Program-made: the position numbers and the translations under genes
DNA from: Rhizobium lentis
Lineage (GTDB): Bacteria; Pseudomonadota; Alphaproteobacteria; Rhizobiales; Rhizobiaceae
Direction of reading: 5' to 3'
NCBI RefSeq assembly: GCF_014200175.1
Contig: NZ_JACHBD010000002.1
Location: 310,001 to 374,000 of the forward strand
Length of the DNA: 64,000 bases
Shown: in pieces, positions 17,338 through 27,860 of the stretch
Position numbering within the stretch: the stretch's first letter is position 1
Layout: every line of letters starts with the position of its first letter
Notes under the pieces: model-generated
Told to the model about the DNA's origin: nothing
Database searches by the model: none
Seen by the model: only the letters and a program-made list of their open reading frames with translations

Positions 17338-18390
17338 ATGCAGGACAGCGAAGTCATCATCGAGCGGCGAGGCGCTGCCGGCATCATCCGGCTCAACCGG
17401 CCGCGGGCGCTGAACAGCCTGACGCTGGCGATGATCCGGGCGATCGCCGAGGCGCTTGACGGCTTTGCCCGCGATGCCGACGTGGCGATTGTCGTGGCAA
17501 CAGGGGAAGGCGAACGCGGCTTCTGCGCCGGCGGCGATATCCGCGCCCTGCATGAGAGCGCCCGGGCCGGTGACGGACTCGCCGGAACCTTCTGGCGCGA
17601 GGAATTCCGCCTCAACCACCAGATCGCCGTTTACCCCAAACCCTATGTCGCGCTGATGGACGGCATCACCATGGGCGGCGGCGTCGGCCTGTCTGCGCAC
17701 GGCCGCCATCGCATCGTCACCGAGCGCACCCGCCTTGCCATGCCGGAAACCGGCATCGGCTACGTCCCCGATGTCGGCGCCACCTGGTTGCTGCCGAAGG
17801 CACCCGGCGAGGCCGGGACTTGGCTCGGCCTGACCGGGCTCGATATCGGCGCGGCTGATGCAATCCATGCCGGGCTTGCCGATGTTCAAATCGCTTCCTC
17901 GCGACTAGGCGAGGTGATCGATGCGCTGTCCACGCTACCACGCGGTGGTTCGTCGATTGATGTCGATACCGCCTTGCAGGCGTTTGCGGAACCTCGGGGT
18001 GAAAGCCGGCTGCGGCAGAACGTAGCGGTGATCGACCGTGCGCTTTGTTTCGAGAGCGTCGAGGAGATCCTCGCGGCGCTCGGCCGGGAGGAAGGAGAAT
18101 TCGCCGCCGAGACGCGCCGCGTACTGCTGACGCGTTCGCCGACCAGCCTGAAGCTCGCTCTGCATCTGCTGAGAGCCGGCCGCCGCAGCGCCTCGCTTGC
18201 CGAATGCCTCGGCCGCGAACTCGGCGCCTGCCTGCAGATGTTGCACAACCCGGATTTCTTCGAGGGCATCCGTGCAGCCGTCATCGACAAGGACCGCAAT
18301 CCGAAATGGTCGCCGGCGTCAGTCGAGGCCGTCAAGGCGCAAACGGTCGAGAAATTCCTGAAACCGGCCGAGCCGCCGCTTTTGCTCTGA
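17338..18390 (+). CDS. 3-hydroxyisobutyryl-CoA hydrolase (crotonase superfamily)
   Basis: 350 residues. Crotonase fold with GERGFCAGGDIRALHE (oxyanion hole) and DGITMGGGVGLSAHGRHRIVTERT. RLAMPETGIGYVPDVGATWLL contains the Glu typical of the hydrolase branch, and the C-terminal extension ends with FFEGIRAAVIDKDRNPKWSP, which is diagnostic for this enzyme. It hydrolyses 3-hydroxyisobutyryl-CoA in valine catabolism. ATG at 17338 follows CGGAGGTGAACC. Other valine-pathway genes are not adjacent. Confidence 0.92.
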   Translation: MQDSEVIIERRGAAGIIRLNRPRALNSLTLAMIRAIAEALDGFARDADVAIVVATGEGERGFCAGGDIRALHESARAGDGLAGTFWREEFRLNHQIAVYPKPYVALMDGITMGGGVGLSAHGRHRIVTERTRLAMPETGIGYVPDVGATWLLPKAPGEAGTWLGLTGLDIGAADAIHAGLADVQIASSRLGEVIDALSTLPRGGSSIDVDTALQAFAEPRGESRLRQNVAVIDRALCFESVEEILAALGREEGEFAAETRRVLLTRSPTSLKLALHLLRAGRRSASLAECLGRELGACLQMLHNPDFFEGIRAAVIDKDRNPKWSPASVEAVKAQTVEKFLKPAEPPLLL

Positions 18391-18632
18391 CGCTGTCATC
18401 CCCTGAAGGCTGAATGCGCGGCACCACGCGGCGGGCGAGAACCTCTGCTTCCTGATGCAGCCTTTTCAACACCGAATCTTCGGCGTGACACGCCGAAACC
18501 GTAAGCCGGGCTGTGCCAAAGCCTAGCTTTGCCTCTCCTTTGATCTGATCGACCGTCAACCGCGCTTCGGCATAGTGTCCGCGACGTGACCCCTAACCGA
18601 CATCTCTCGATCACGAAAAACAGGAGCGCATC

Positions 18633-19571
18633 ATGTCGCAGGCAGAAGCAAAACCCCTAACGACCAGTCGGCAGGAGCCTGGCAGGCCGAAGCCCGAAGA
18701 GTTGGTCCCGTCGCGCTATGCGGTGCGGATCGGCGAAATTGAAGTGCTGATCATCAGCGATGGCGTGCTGCCGCTCCCGACGACGATGCTGGGACACAAC
18801 GCCGACGCGGCTGACCGGGCAGTCTGGCTGGACGATATGTTCCTGCCGCGAGACGCTTTCGACTGGGCGTTGAACGTGGTCCTCGTCCGCAGCGGTGGGC
18901 AGACCATCCTCATCGACGCCGGGCTGGGCCTGGATCCGGACTTGAACTTGCCGCGCGCCGGGCAGTTGATCAAGCGATTGGAGGGCGCCGGCATCGATCT
19001 GGCATCGGTGACCGACGTGGTGCTCACCCACCTGCACATGGATCACATCGGCGGGCTGCTGGTCGATGGCGTGAAGGACCGGTTGCGCGCCGATCTCAGG
19101 ATCCACGTGGCGGCTGCGGAGACCAAATTCTGGGAGGCGCCCGATTTCAGCCACGTGTCCATGCCGCCCGGCTTTCCGGATGCGCTTCGGGCAACAGCAA
19201 AGCGGTTCCTCAGCGAGTACGGCAGCCATCTCAAGCTGTTCGACGAGCGATCTGAAGTGGCGCCGGGTGTGATCGTCCAACGCACCGGCGGCCACACCCC
19301 CGGACATAGCGTGGTCCGACTGGCATCCGGCGGTGACCGCCTGACATTCGCCGGCGATGCCGTGTTCGCGGTCGGGTTCGAGCACCCCAACTGGTACAAT
19401 GGTTTCGAACACGATCCTGAGGAGGCCGCTCGTGTTCGCATCGATCTTCTCAGGGAGTTGGCGGCGAATGGCGAACAGCTGGTGGCCACCCACTTGCCGT
19501 TCCCGTCGGTCGGCCGCGTGGCGGTCGACGGTGACGTTTTCCGTTGGGTGCCGGTGTTCTGGGACTATTGA
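18633..19571 (+). CDS. Metallo-beta-lactamase-fold hydrolase
   Basis: 312 residues. The di-zinc motif HLHMDHIGG is at about 132-140, followed by GGHTPGHS (third His) and FAGDAVF (bridging Asp), as in the lactonase/glyoxalase II-like branch. A 25-residue N-terminal extension precedes the fold, with no clear secretion signal. The ribosome site AACAGGAGCGCATC supports the start at 18633. Quorum-quenching lactonases share these motifs, but so do many unrelated hydrolases; the substrate is not assigned. Confidence 0.85.
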   Translation: MSQAEAKPLTTSRQEPGRPKPEELVPSRYAVRIGEIEVLIISDGVLPLPTTMLGHNADAADRAVWLDDMFLPRDAFDWALNVVLVRSGGQTILIDAGLGLDPDLNLPRAGQLIKRLEGAGIDLASVTDVVLTHLHMDHIGGLLVDGVKDRLRADLRIHVAAAETKFWEAPDFSHVSMPPGFPDALRATAKRFLSEYGSHLKLFDERSEVAPGVIVQRTGGHTPGHSVVRLASGGDRLTFAGDAVFAVGFEHPNWYNGFEHDPEEAARVRIDLLRELAANGEQLVATHLPFPSVGRVAVDGDVFRWVPVFWDY

Positions 19572-19634
19572 GCACCTGCCAGGTCAGGACCGAACCAAAG
19601 CGCGTCGCATGGATCGGATTCCATGCGGCCGGCT

Positions 19635-21695
19635 CTACCGCCACATGCCGCGCATGCGGGCGCCGACATCGATGCGCACCTGCCGCGCCTGGGCTTGAGC
19701 AGCAGACTCTGACTTCACCTGCGGCCAGCTGCAGGCCTCGAAGAATTGCAGCAGCGTCGCCGGAATGAAGCGGCTGCGCGAGGCATAGACATGGCGGTCG
19801 CCCTGCGCATTCTGCCCATAGGTGAAGAAACGCTGCGGCACGACGAGGTCGAGACCGTCGCGGGCGCGCGTCATCGCCACATAGAGCAGCCGGCGCTCCT
19901 CCTCGATTTCGGCGGTGGCGCCGACGGCAAGATCGCTCGGAATGCAGCCGTCGACGACATTCAGCATGAAGACCCTCGTCCATTCCTGGCCCTTGGCCGA
20001 ATGGATGGTCGACAGAATGAGATAGTCCTCGTCGAGCAGCGGCACGCCGGCCTGGTCGCTGGTCGCATCCGGCGGATCGAGCGTGAGCTCGGTGAGGAAA
20101 CGCTCGCGCGAGGCATAACCGCCTGCAATCTGCTCGAGCTGCAACAGATCGGCCTGCCGCGTTGCCGCGTCCTCATGCAGCCGCTCCAGATGCGGCGCGT
20201 ACCATTGCCGCGCCAGCTCGATTTCCGCTGGCCAGCCGGCCTTGCCGGATTTCATTTCCTGAAGCATCGAAACGAAAGCCACCCAATCCTCCCCACAGCG
20301 CGGCGGCGCCGGCATGGCGGCAAGCGCTGAGAGCGGGCTCGCATCCTCGGCCATCAGGTCGAGCGCCTTCTGCGCCGTCGACGGCCCGACGCCCGGCAGG
20401 ATCTGCATCAGCCGGAAGCCCGCCACCCGGTCGCGCGGGTTCTGCGCGAAGCGAAGCGCGGCCAGCATGTCCTTGACATGGGCGCTGTCGAGAAATTTCA
20501 GCCCGCCGAATTTGACGAAGGGAATGTTGCGCCGGGTCAGCTCGACCTCCAGCGGCCCGCTGTGATGCGAGGCGCGGAAGAGCACCGCCTGCTGCTTGAG
20601 CTTGAGGCCCTCTTCGCGATTGTCGAGCACCTTGTCGGCGACATAACGTGCCTGATCGGCCTCATCGCGAACCGTGACGAGGCGCGGCCGCTCGGCCGAT
20701 TGCCGCTCGGTCCAGAGATTCTTGGTGAAGCGCTCCGAGGCGAGATCGATGACGGCGTTGGCGGCTGTCAGGATCGGCTGCGTCGAGCGATAGTTCCGGT
20801 CGAGCGTGACGATATTGGCGGGCGGGCTGAAGGCTGCGGGAAAATCGAGGATGTTGCGCACCGTCGCTGCGCGGAAGGAATAGATCGACTGCGCATCGTC
20901 GCCGACGACGGTCAGTCCCTGGCCTTGGGGCTTCAGCGCCATCAGGATCGAGGCCTGCAGTCGGTTGGTATCCTGATATTCGTCGACCAGCACATGGTCG
21001 AAGCGGCTGCCGATATCCTCGGCGATCACGCTTTCGCCCACCATCTGCGCCCAGTAGAGCAGCAGGTCGTCGTAATCGAGCACGTTCTGGCTCTGCTTCG
21101 CCTCGACATAGCAGGCGAACAGCTCGCGCAGCTGTTTTTCCCAGGCCACGCACCAGGGAAAGGCGTCGCGCAGCACCTGATCGAGCGCCGTCTCCGAGTT
21201 GACCGCCCTGGAATAAATGGCAAGGCAGGTGCCCTTGGCCGGGAACCGGCTTTCCGTCTTGGAGAAGCCGAGATCGTGCCGGATCAGGTTCATCAGGTCG
21301 GCGCTGTCCTCGCGGTCATGGATGGTGAAATCGGCATCGAGGCCGATCTGCTGGGCATAGTCGCGTAAGAGCCGCGCGCCAATGCCGTGGAAGGTGCCGG
21401 ACCAATGAAGCGCATCGGCCATGACGCCGGCATTCGAACCGAGCACATCGCGGCAGATGCGCTCGACGCGCCGCGCCATTTCGGCCGCCGCCCGGCGCGA
21501 GAAGGTCATCAGCAGGATGCGGCGGGGATCGGCGCCCTTGACGATCAGATGGGCGACCCGATGGGCCAGCGTGTTCGTTTTGCCGGAACCGGCGCCGGCG
21601 ATGACCAGCAGCGGCCCGGCAATATGGCTCCCGTCGGCGAGCGTGCCGTGCTCGACGGCCATGCGCTGCTGGGGATTGAGCTTTTCGAGATACAT
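19635..21695 (-). CDS. ATP-dependent DNA helicase, UvrD/Rep (SF1) family
   Basis: 686 residues. SF1A helicase motifs in order: Q-motif LNPQQRMAVEHG, Walker A AGAGSGKTNTLAHR, motif Ia TFSRRAAAEMARR, Walker B VLVDEYQDTN, motif III VVGDDAQSIYSFR, motif IV LDRNYRST, motif V STIHSAKGQEW and motif VI VAMTRARDGL. It unwinds DNA 3'-5' in repair or replication-fork processing. It is slightly shorter than E. coli UvrD (720) and begins MYLEKLNPQQ, so it may be an additional UvrD paralogue rather than the main UvrD. No operon partner. Confidence 0.93.
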   Translation of the reverse strand: MYLEKLNPQQRMAVEHGTLADGSHIAGPLLVIAGAGSGKTNTLAHRVAHLIVKGADPRRILLMTFSRRAAAEMARRVERICRDVLGSNAGVMADALHWSGTFHGIGARLLRDYAQQIGLDADFTIHDREDSADLMNLIRHDLGFSKTESRFPAKGTCLAIYSRAVNSETALDQVLRDAFPWCVAWEKQLRELFACYVEAKQSQNVLDYDDLLLYWAQMVGESVIAEDIGSRFDHVLVDEYQDTNRLQASILMALKPQGQGLTVVGDDAQSIYSFRAATVRNILDFPAAFSPPANIVTLDRNYRSTQPILTAANAVIDLASERFTKNLWTERQSAERPRLVTVRDEADQARYVADKVLDNREEGLKLKQQAVLFRASHHSGPLEVELTRRNIPFVKFGGLKFLDSAHVKDMLAALRFAQNPRDRVAGFRLMQILPGVGPSTAQKALDLMAEDASPLSALAAMPAPPRCGEDWVAFVSMLQEMKSGKAGWPAEIELARQWYAPHLERLHEDAATRQADLLQLEQIAGGYASRERFLTELTLDPPDATSDQAGVPLLDEDYLILSTIHSAKGQEWTRVFMLNVVDGCIPSDLAVGATAEIEEERRLLYVAMTRARDGLDLVVPQRFFTYGQNAQGDRHVYASRSRFIPATLLQFFEACSWPQVKSESAAQAQARQVRIDVGARMRGMWR

Positions 21696-21797
21696 CCAGC
21701 CGTCCGGTCGGGCTCCCGCAGAATCACTGCGAGAAGATTAGATGTTCCTTGAATGTTCGCGATTTCAGCCGCTGTCAAGCCCGGACCGGCGCAAGTC

Positions 21798-22064
21798 TCA
21801 ATCGGGGAAATCCGGCCCCACCACGCGCCGCACCAGCTTCAGGCTGCGGTCCGGCTGAAGAATATAGGTTTCCTCCACGCGCTGGCCGGTCCCGTTGTAG
21901 AACTGGTGGTGGACGGCGCTGCCGACCGGCGATTTGGTGAGCTTCGTCCGCGGCTGGCCGCCATAGGTGATGCTGCCGGGAATGGGTTCCAGCGCCGGGC
22001 TATCGGCAGAGGAGCAGCCGGTCAGCAATGCTGCGGCAAACAAGGCGGGCATCAGCACTTTCAT
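21798..22064 (-). CDS. Small lipoprotein of unknown function
   Basis: 88 residues beginning MKVLMPALFAAALLTGCSS: a short signal sequence with lipobox LTGC, so a lipid-anchored envelope protein. The mature part (SITYGGQPRTKLTKSPVGSA, HHQFYNGTGQRVEETYIL) has no recognised domain. Start at 22064 is chosen because GAGGG lies 9 bases upstream; an ATG at 22073 would be too close to it. It stands alone between the helicase and a divergent BON-domain gene. Confidence 0.75.
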   Translation of the reverse strand: MKVLMPALFAAALLTGCSSADSPALEPIPGSITYGGQPRTKLTKSPVGSAVHHQFYNGTGQRVEETYILQPDRSLKLVRRVVGPDFPD

Positions 22065-22241
22065 CGTCGTCATCCCTCTTTCGACTGCAGCAAGATATGG
22101 AAGCCGCAGCACCTTCCGCCAAGGGCAGGTCAGGCTTGGCCCGCAGAAATCCCGCGCGAATATCCCGTCGAGACCGGCGAACCGCAACGAAAGCCCCGTT
22201 GCGGCGTTAACCTGGATCTACCAACCTCAGGAGACGCCTAA

Positions 22242-22502
22242 GTGATTGGGTTTGCTTTATTCCTAGACCATGACGAACCCACCCGGCAGGGTCATGGCGA
22301 GGCGGCGACACGCGCTTCGGTCGAGAGCGCTCTCCATGCCACCGATGATCTGGACGCCGGGGAAATCACCGTCAGCACGCTTGGTTCCTATGTCATCCTC
22401 GAAGGTTTCGTGCGCCGGCACGGCGATGTCGAACGAGCCGTCGCGATCGCCGAAAGCGTCGTCGGCCGAGGCTATGTGCATAGCCGCCTGCTGCGGCGCT
22501 GA
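22242..22502 (+). CDS. BON-domain protein, short
   Basis: 86 residues starting at GTG behind CTCAGGAGACGCCTAA. The pattern VESALHATDDLDAGEITVST then SYVILEGFVRRHGDVERAVAIAESVVGRGYVHSRLL is a single BON domain, a phospholipid- or partner-binding fold. No signal peptide is evident, unlike the OsmY type. Single-domain BON proteins are common in rhizobia and their role is unknown. Confidence 0.8.
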   Translation: MIGFALFLDHDEPTRQGHGEAATRASVESALHATDDLDAGEITVSTLGSYVILEGFVRRHGDVERAVAIAESVVGRGYVHSRLLRR

Positions 22503-22559
22503 GGGAACCAAGTAAGCCCCCGCGTGTTGAAATGCCGGATCAAAACGCTGGAGGCCATC

Positions 22560-22820
22560 ATGCAGTTGCTTCTTCGCCTTTGGGCAACCACCTTGATTAT
22601 CTGTGGTGTCTACGCCGGCTCCGCCTATGCCTCGCTCGAAACCGGCACGAACTATTCCGCGCTTCCGAAGGACCAGATCGCGCTCAACGAATATACCGAA
22701 ACGGCCGCCTGCCAGCCGGCCGAGCCGCATTATCTGCCGTCCTTCATCCGCGCGGCTGACGGCACGATCATCGGTGTCGGTTATGTCGAGGTGGAGGATG
22801 CCGGCGACGCGGGATGCTGA
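22560..22820 (+). CDS. Small secreted protein of unknown function
   Basis: 86 residues. The N-terminus MQLLLRLWATTLIICGVYAGSAYA is a clear Sec signal peptide (cleavage after AYA near 24). The mature part has two Cys (AACQPAEP and the C-terminal GC), which could form a disulfide in the periplasm. Start at 22560 follows CTGGAGGCCATC. It lies 57 bases after the BON gene, possibly co-transcribed. No family recognised. Confidence 0.7.
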   Translation: MQLLLRLWATTLIICGVYAGSAYASLETGTNYSALPKDQIALNEYTETAACQPAEPHYLPSFIRAADGTIIGVGYVEVEDAGDAGC

Positions 22821-22839
22821 CAAACGGGGTTGTCCGAAC

Positions 22840-22871
22840 GAGGCTCGCCGGCGTTTCCGGTGACGAGCCTC
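22840..22871 (+). terminator. Hairpin after the small secreted protein gene
   Basis: Eight-base arms GAGGCTCG / CGAGCCTC with an inner CCGG/CCGG stem lie 19 bases after the stop codon. No T-run follows, so it may be a transcript-end stabiliser rather than an intrinsic terminator. Confidence 0.45.
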
Positions 22872-23046
22872 TGACCATCATCATGATGGCTGCGTGTGTT
22901 CTATCGAAACAGCTGTCCCCGGCGCAACGTCCTTTGCGCCAAAACCCGGCATCTGCTCGATCCAGGGTTAAGTGAAAATTAAACAATGTCTCGTTCCGGC
23001 ACGCTTGCCGAACAAATCGAAAAACAGCCGGACGTTCCCTGCCGCG

Positions 23047-23292
23047 TTAATGCAGCAGCTTCAGCTTCGCCTCTTCGGCCGCCGCCAGGAACTCGGCCCT
23101 TGCCTCTTCCACGCTCTTGCGTCCGTCGAGTGCTGCCCGACAGGTGCTGCGCGCTTTGATATAATGCAGCCCGCGCGCGCTCGGCCAGAGATCCGCCAGA
23201 CATTTCAACGCATCGAACGGCCCGTTGACAGTCTTGAGGTCAGCGCCTTCGAAACCGACCTTCACCGGGTCGTTCCATTTTTCAGTTGCCAT
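23047..23292 (-). CDS. DUF982 family protein
   Basis: 81 residues. Pattern VGFEGADLKTVNGPFDALKCL, WPSARGLHYIKARSTCRAAL and SVEEARAEFLAAAEEAKL is the DUF982 signature, a family found almost only in Rhizobiales and present in many copies per genome. Function unknown. Start at 23292 follows CCGGAGGAGCATCG; the open frame upstream to 23337 lacks a ribosome site. Confidence 0.85.
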   Translation of the reverse strand: MATEKWNDPVKVGFEGADLKTVNGPFDALKCLADLWPSARGLHYIKARSTCRAALDGRKSVEEARAEFLAAAEEAKLKLLH

Positions 23293-23696
23293 CGATGCTC
23301 CTCCGGGGTTTCGACAGAACCATGTGTGCTGCGCCATCCTGTCCTCAGGGGGGACGCCGCCATGATAGCCATTCTAGCGAGAATTTTGCGGTCAACAATG
23401 GTGAATCGTTTGTTGTCGATGAACCGAAATGCCGACTTGGCGACACGGGATCGTAGGATTCGAAGAGGGCTACGCCCGTACGCGAGGAGAGGCCCTAAAT
23501 AAACCATATGTTGCAGGCCCGCATCGCTGATCCATGCTCCTCTCCTCGTAAACGGGGCGAGGGGACGTGCCGGCGTGAGGCCTGCGGGGGACCGAGAGCT
23601 TGCGACATATCCCCTTCGCCCCGTTTACGGGGAGAAGGTGGCGGCAGCCGGATGAGGGGCCAGCCAAGTGCGAGAAATGATGTCGGATAAGAAAAC
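23293..23696. other. Intergenic region before tRNA-Thr
   Basis: No gene seen. It holds the DUF982 promoter and a repetitive element at about 23535-23664. Confidence 0.5.
23535..23664. repeat. Rhizobial intergenic inverted-repeat element
   Basis: Left arm TCCTCGTAAACGGGGCGAGG (from 23543) and right arm in 23610-23633 are near-perfect reverse complements around CGTAAACGGGG / CCCCGTTTACG. The right side continues with GGAGAAGGTG and GGATGAGGGGC, words typical of abundant Rhizobium intergenic repeats. Confidence 0.6.
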
Positions 23697-23771
23697 TGGT
23701 GCTGCCGAGTGGGATTGAACCACCGACCTCACCCTTACCAAGGGTGTGCTCTACCACTGAGCTACGGCAGC
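23697..23771 (-). tRNA. tRNA-Thr (anticodon GGT)
   Basis: Minus strand, 75 bases including an encoded CCA. Acceptor GCTGCCG pairs with CGGCAGC (7 of 7), the D arm has GCTCAGTGGTAGAGC, the anticodon loop TTGGTAA is flanked by CACCC/GGGTG, and the T arm is GTGGTTCAATCCCAC. The anticodon GGT reads ACC/ACT threonine codons. Confidence 0.95.
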
Positions 23772-23926
23772 AGGACCAGGACCCGTGCGAGCCGGGCGGC
23801 TCAATCGCGGGAACGGGGCGGCTATTGCCACAGCTTGACGACAAGCGCAAGCCGCAAATTCCAACTTCGCGTGGATTGCGATGCGGGGGACTTTTGGATC
23901 GGCGCGAATTCGGTTAATTCTGTCAC

Positions 23927-24121
23927 ATGAACGACAAGACCGAAACCGGCCACCAGAGCCGCAAAGAGGCAATCGAGGCACAGGCGAAGCTGCGCCGCGA
24001 GCGCGCCGCCGAAAAGCTCAGGGAAAATCTCAGCCGACGCAAACAGCAGGTACGCGCCCGCCGTTCGGGCCAGGCCGACGAAACAAATGGGCTGCCCGCC
24101 GCAAAAATGGACGAATCGTAA
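23927..24121 (+). CDS. Small charged hypothetical protein upstream of murA
   Basis: 64 residues, rich in Arg, Lys, Glu and Ala (EAIEAQAKLRRERAAEKLRENLSRRKQQ), predicted as one long helix or coiled coil. Start ATG at 23927 has only a weak ribosome site. It sits 92 bases before murA on the same strand. I recall such a small basic protein upstream of murA in related rhizobia, but its role is unknown. A charged helical protein could bind RNA or a partner protein. Confidence 0.6.
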   Translation: MNDKTETGHQSRKEAIEAQAKLRRERAAEKLRENLSRRKQQVRARRSGQADETNGLPAAKMDES

Positions 24122-24213
24122 TGTTCCGTCCGGCACGAATTGAAGCCTCTTAAGAAATCCCCTAAACACCCTCACTCCTCTTTCAAGCCAGAACTTTCAG
24201 GAAGTAAGCGCAC

Positions 24214-25506
<1,293 letters not shown>

Positions 25507-25563
25507 GCCCTCGTTCATCCCGGTTGCGTAATCCGTCACAGCATCCTATTTCCCTTGTCTGAC

Positions 25564-25584
25564 GCATCGCCATTCCGGCGATGC
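25564..25584 (+). promoter_or_regulatory. Hairpin between murA and the DUF2948 gene
   Basis: Perfect 8-base arms GCATCGCC / GGCGATGC with a five-base loop lie 58 bases after the murA stop, without a T-run. It may modulate read-through or mRNA processing in the cluster. Confidence 0.4.
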
Positions 25585-25602
25585 CTCCTGGGATAAGACT
25601 GG

Positions 25603-26034
25603 ATGACCGATCTGAAGCTTGTTGCGCTCGATGATGAGGATCTTGCCATCATCTCCGCCCATATGCAGGACAGCGTCTTCAAGGTCGGTGACATCGACTG
25701 GTCGCCGCGCGAAGCGCAATTCGCCCTTGCCGCCAATCGTTTCGTCTGGGAGGGTGCCGGGCGCAAGCGCAGGGGTTTCGAGCGCCGCCGGGCCGCCTTG
25801 GTCTTCAAGCGGGTGCTTGCCGTGCGTTCGCTCGGCATCGACCGTGGTGAGCGGGACGAGGTGCTGTCGCTCCTGGCGCTGCGTTTCGAGAAGAAGGGCG
25901 AAGGGCCTGACGGCACGGTCGAGCTGGCGCTGTCGGGCAAGGCCTCGATAGCGCTCGATGTCGAATGCATCGAGGCGCAGCTTGCCGATATCGGCGGCGC
26001 CTGGGAGGCGGCTTCCAAGCCGCGCCATCCCTGA
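25603..26034 (+). CDS. DUF2948 family protein
   Basis: 143 residues: LKLVALDDEDLAIISAHMQDSVFKVGDIDW at the start, RFVWEGAGRKRRGFERRRAALVFKRV in the middle, and LSGKASIALDVECIEAQLADIGGAWEA near the end. This is the DUF2948 signature, an alphaproteobacterial family always near hisD and murA. Function unknown. It lies 49 bases before hisD and is presumably co-transcribed with it. Confidence 0.9.
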   Translation: MTDLKLVALDDEDLAIISAHMQDSVFKVGDIDWSPREAQFALAANRFVWEGAGRKRRGFERRRAALVFKRVLAVRSLGIDRGERDEVLSLLALRFEKKGEGPDGTVELALSGKASIALDVECIEAQLADIGGAWEAASKPRHP

Positions 26035-26083
26035 CGCCCGACGTTTGAATGTTGCGGTTTCGAGTTGAGAAGGAATATCGGCC

Positions 26084-27382
26084 TTGGCAATCTGGCTGGA
26101 TCAGGCATCGGAAGGTTTCGAGCAGCATTTCGCCGCCTTCCTGACGACGAAGCGCGAAGTCTCCGAGGATGTGAACGCCGTTGCGCGCGCCATTATCGAT
26201 GACGTCAGGGCGCGTGGCGATGTGGCGCTTGCCGAATATTCGCTGAAATTCGACGGCATCGATTTCGCCACCGTGCCGATGCGCGTCACGCCTGAAGAGA
26301 TCGACGCCGCCATCGAGGCGGTGCCGTCGGAAGTTCTTGGGGCGCTGAAGCTCGCGGCGCTCCGCATCGAATCCCATCATCGCCGGCAGCTGCCGAGGGA
26401 CGATATTTACGAGGACGATCTCGGCGTCCGTCTCGGCTCGCGCTGGACGGCGATCGAGGCGGTCGGACTTTACGTTCCCGGCGGTACCGCGAGCTATCCG
26501 AGCTCGGTGCTGATGAACGCCGTGCCGGCCAAGGTCGCCGGCGTCGACCGGATCGTCATCGCCGTTCCCGCCACCGGCGGCGCCGTCAATCCGGCGGTGC
26601 TCGCCGCCGCCAGGCTTGCCGGCGTGACCGAGATCTACCGCGTCGGCGGCGCCCAGGCGATCGCTGCTCTCGCCTATGGCACCGAGACGATCGCCCCGGT
26701 CGCCAAGATCACCGGTCCCGGCAACGCCTATGTCGCCGCCGCCAAGCGCCACGTCTTCGGCACTGTCGGCATCGATATGATCGCCGGTCCTTCCGAGGTG
26801 CTGGTCATTGCCGACAAGGACAACAATCCCGATTGGATTGCCGCCGATCTTTTGGCGCAGGCCGAGCACGATGCCAGCGCCCAGGCGATCCTGATCACCG
26901 ATGATGTCGAATTCGGCAAGCAGGTGGAGCAGGCGGTCGAACGCCAACTGAAGTCGCTGAACCGTGCGGAGACGGCGGCGGCAAGCTGGCGCGATTTCGG
27001 CGCCGTCATCCTCGTTACCGATCTGAACCAGGCCGTTCCGCTCGCAAACCGCATCGCCGCCGAGCATCTCGAGCTTGCCGTCGCCGATCCGGACCGGCTG
27101 CTCGATGGCATCCGCAATGCCGGTGCGATCTTCATCGGCGCCCATACGCCCGAAGTGATCGGCGATTATGTCGGCGGTTCGAACCATGTGCTGCCGACGG
27201 CGCGTTCGGCGCGCTTCTCCTCCGGTCTTTCGGTCCTCGATTTCGTCAAGCGCACCTCGATCCTTCGCCTCGGGCCGGATGAACTGCGCACCCTTGGCCC
27301 GGCGGCGATCGCGCTGGCGGTTTCCGAAGGCCTCGATGCCCATGCGCGATCGGTCGCGATCCGCCTTAACCTCGAAAGGTGA
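26084..27382 (+). CDS. hisD: Histidinol dehydrogenase HisD
   Basis: 432 residues. Catalyses the last two oxidations of histidine synthesis (histidinol to histidine, NAD-dependent, zinc enzyme). Blocks seen: [72 protein letters not shown] (zinc and catalytic residues) and [21 protein letters not shown]. Translation starts at TTG 26084 behind AGAAGGAATATCG; MAIWLDQ is the usual rhizobial N-terminus. The rest of the his pathway is not in the window, as is normal in this order. Confidence 0.97.
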   Translation: MAIWLDQASEGFEQHFAAFLTTKREVSEDVNAVARAIIDDVRARGDVALAEYSLKFDGIDFATVPMRVTPEEIDAAIEAVPSEVLGALKLAALRIESHHRRQLPRDDIYEDDLGVRLGSRWTAIEAVGLYVPGGTASYPSSVLMNAVPAKVAGVDRIVIAVPATGGAVNPAVLAAARLAGVTEIYRVGGAQAIAALAYGTETIAPVAKITGPGNAYVAAAKRHVFGTVGIDMIAGPSEVLVIADKDNNPDWIAADLLAQAEHDASAQAILITDDVEFGKQVEQAVERQLKSLNRAETAAASWRDFGAVILVTDLNQAVPLANRIAAEHLELAVADPDRLLDGIRNAGAIFIGAHTPEVIGDYVGGSNHVLPTARSARFSSGLSVLDFVKRTSILRLGPDELRTLGPAAIALAVSEGLDAHARSVAIRLNLER

Positions 27383-27386
27383 GGGT

Positions 27387-27860
27387 ATGGCGGCGGGCGA
27401 TTTCCGGCTTTGCGACGTCGTCCTGGACGATACGATCGGCCGTTCGACGCCCGATGTCGAGCATGAGCGCGCCGTCGCCATCTTCGATCTGATCGAGGAG
27501 AACAGCTTTGCGCCGATCGGCCATGCCGGCGGGCCTTATCGGCTAAACATCTCGCTGGTCGACTCTAAGCTGGTCTTCGCCATCGCCACGGAAGACGGCG
27601 GCAATGTCGCCACCCATATCCTGTCGCTCACGCCCTTCCGGCGGATCGTCAAGGATTACTTCATGATCTGCGAGAGCTATTATGAAGCGATCCGTTCGGC
27701 CACACCAAGCCGCATCGAGGCGATCGATATGGGCCGGCGCGGTATCCACAACGAGGGGTCGCAGACGCTGAAGGACAGGCTGACCGGCAAGATCGAGATC
27801 GATTTCGACACCGCCCGGCGGCTGTTCACGCTGGTCTGCGTGCTCTACTGGCGCGGATGA
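27387..27860 (+). CDS. UPF0262 family protein
   Basis: 157 residues, start ATG 4 bases after his[55 protein letters not shown] and [21 protein letters not shown] are the UPF0262 blocks. Alphaproteobacterial, function unknown, constantly linked to hisD and the phosphatase that follows, with which it overlaps by 4 bases (ATGA), suggesting translational coupling. Confidence 0.93.
   Translation: MAAGDFRLCDVVLDDTIGRSTPDVEHERAVAIFDLIEENSFAPIGHAGGPYRLNISLVDSKLVFAIATEDGGNVATHILSLTPFRRIVKDYFMICESYYEAIRSATPSRIEAIDMGRRGIHNEGSQTLKDRLTGKIEIDFDTARRLFTLVCVLYWRG

Noticed and set aside
18332..18559. 75-codon minus-strand frame beginning TVDQIKGEAKLG
   Set aside because: Starts at TTG without a ribosome site and runs into the end of the hydrolase gene. 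The start vaguely resembles CsbD-like proteins but the rest does not; kept as unproven.
18633..19571. Acyl-homoserine-lactone lactonase assignment for the metallo-hydrolase
   Set aside because: The HxHxDH motif is shared by the whole superfamily; no lactonase-specific feature or quorum-sensing neighbour was seen.
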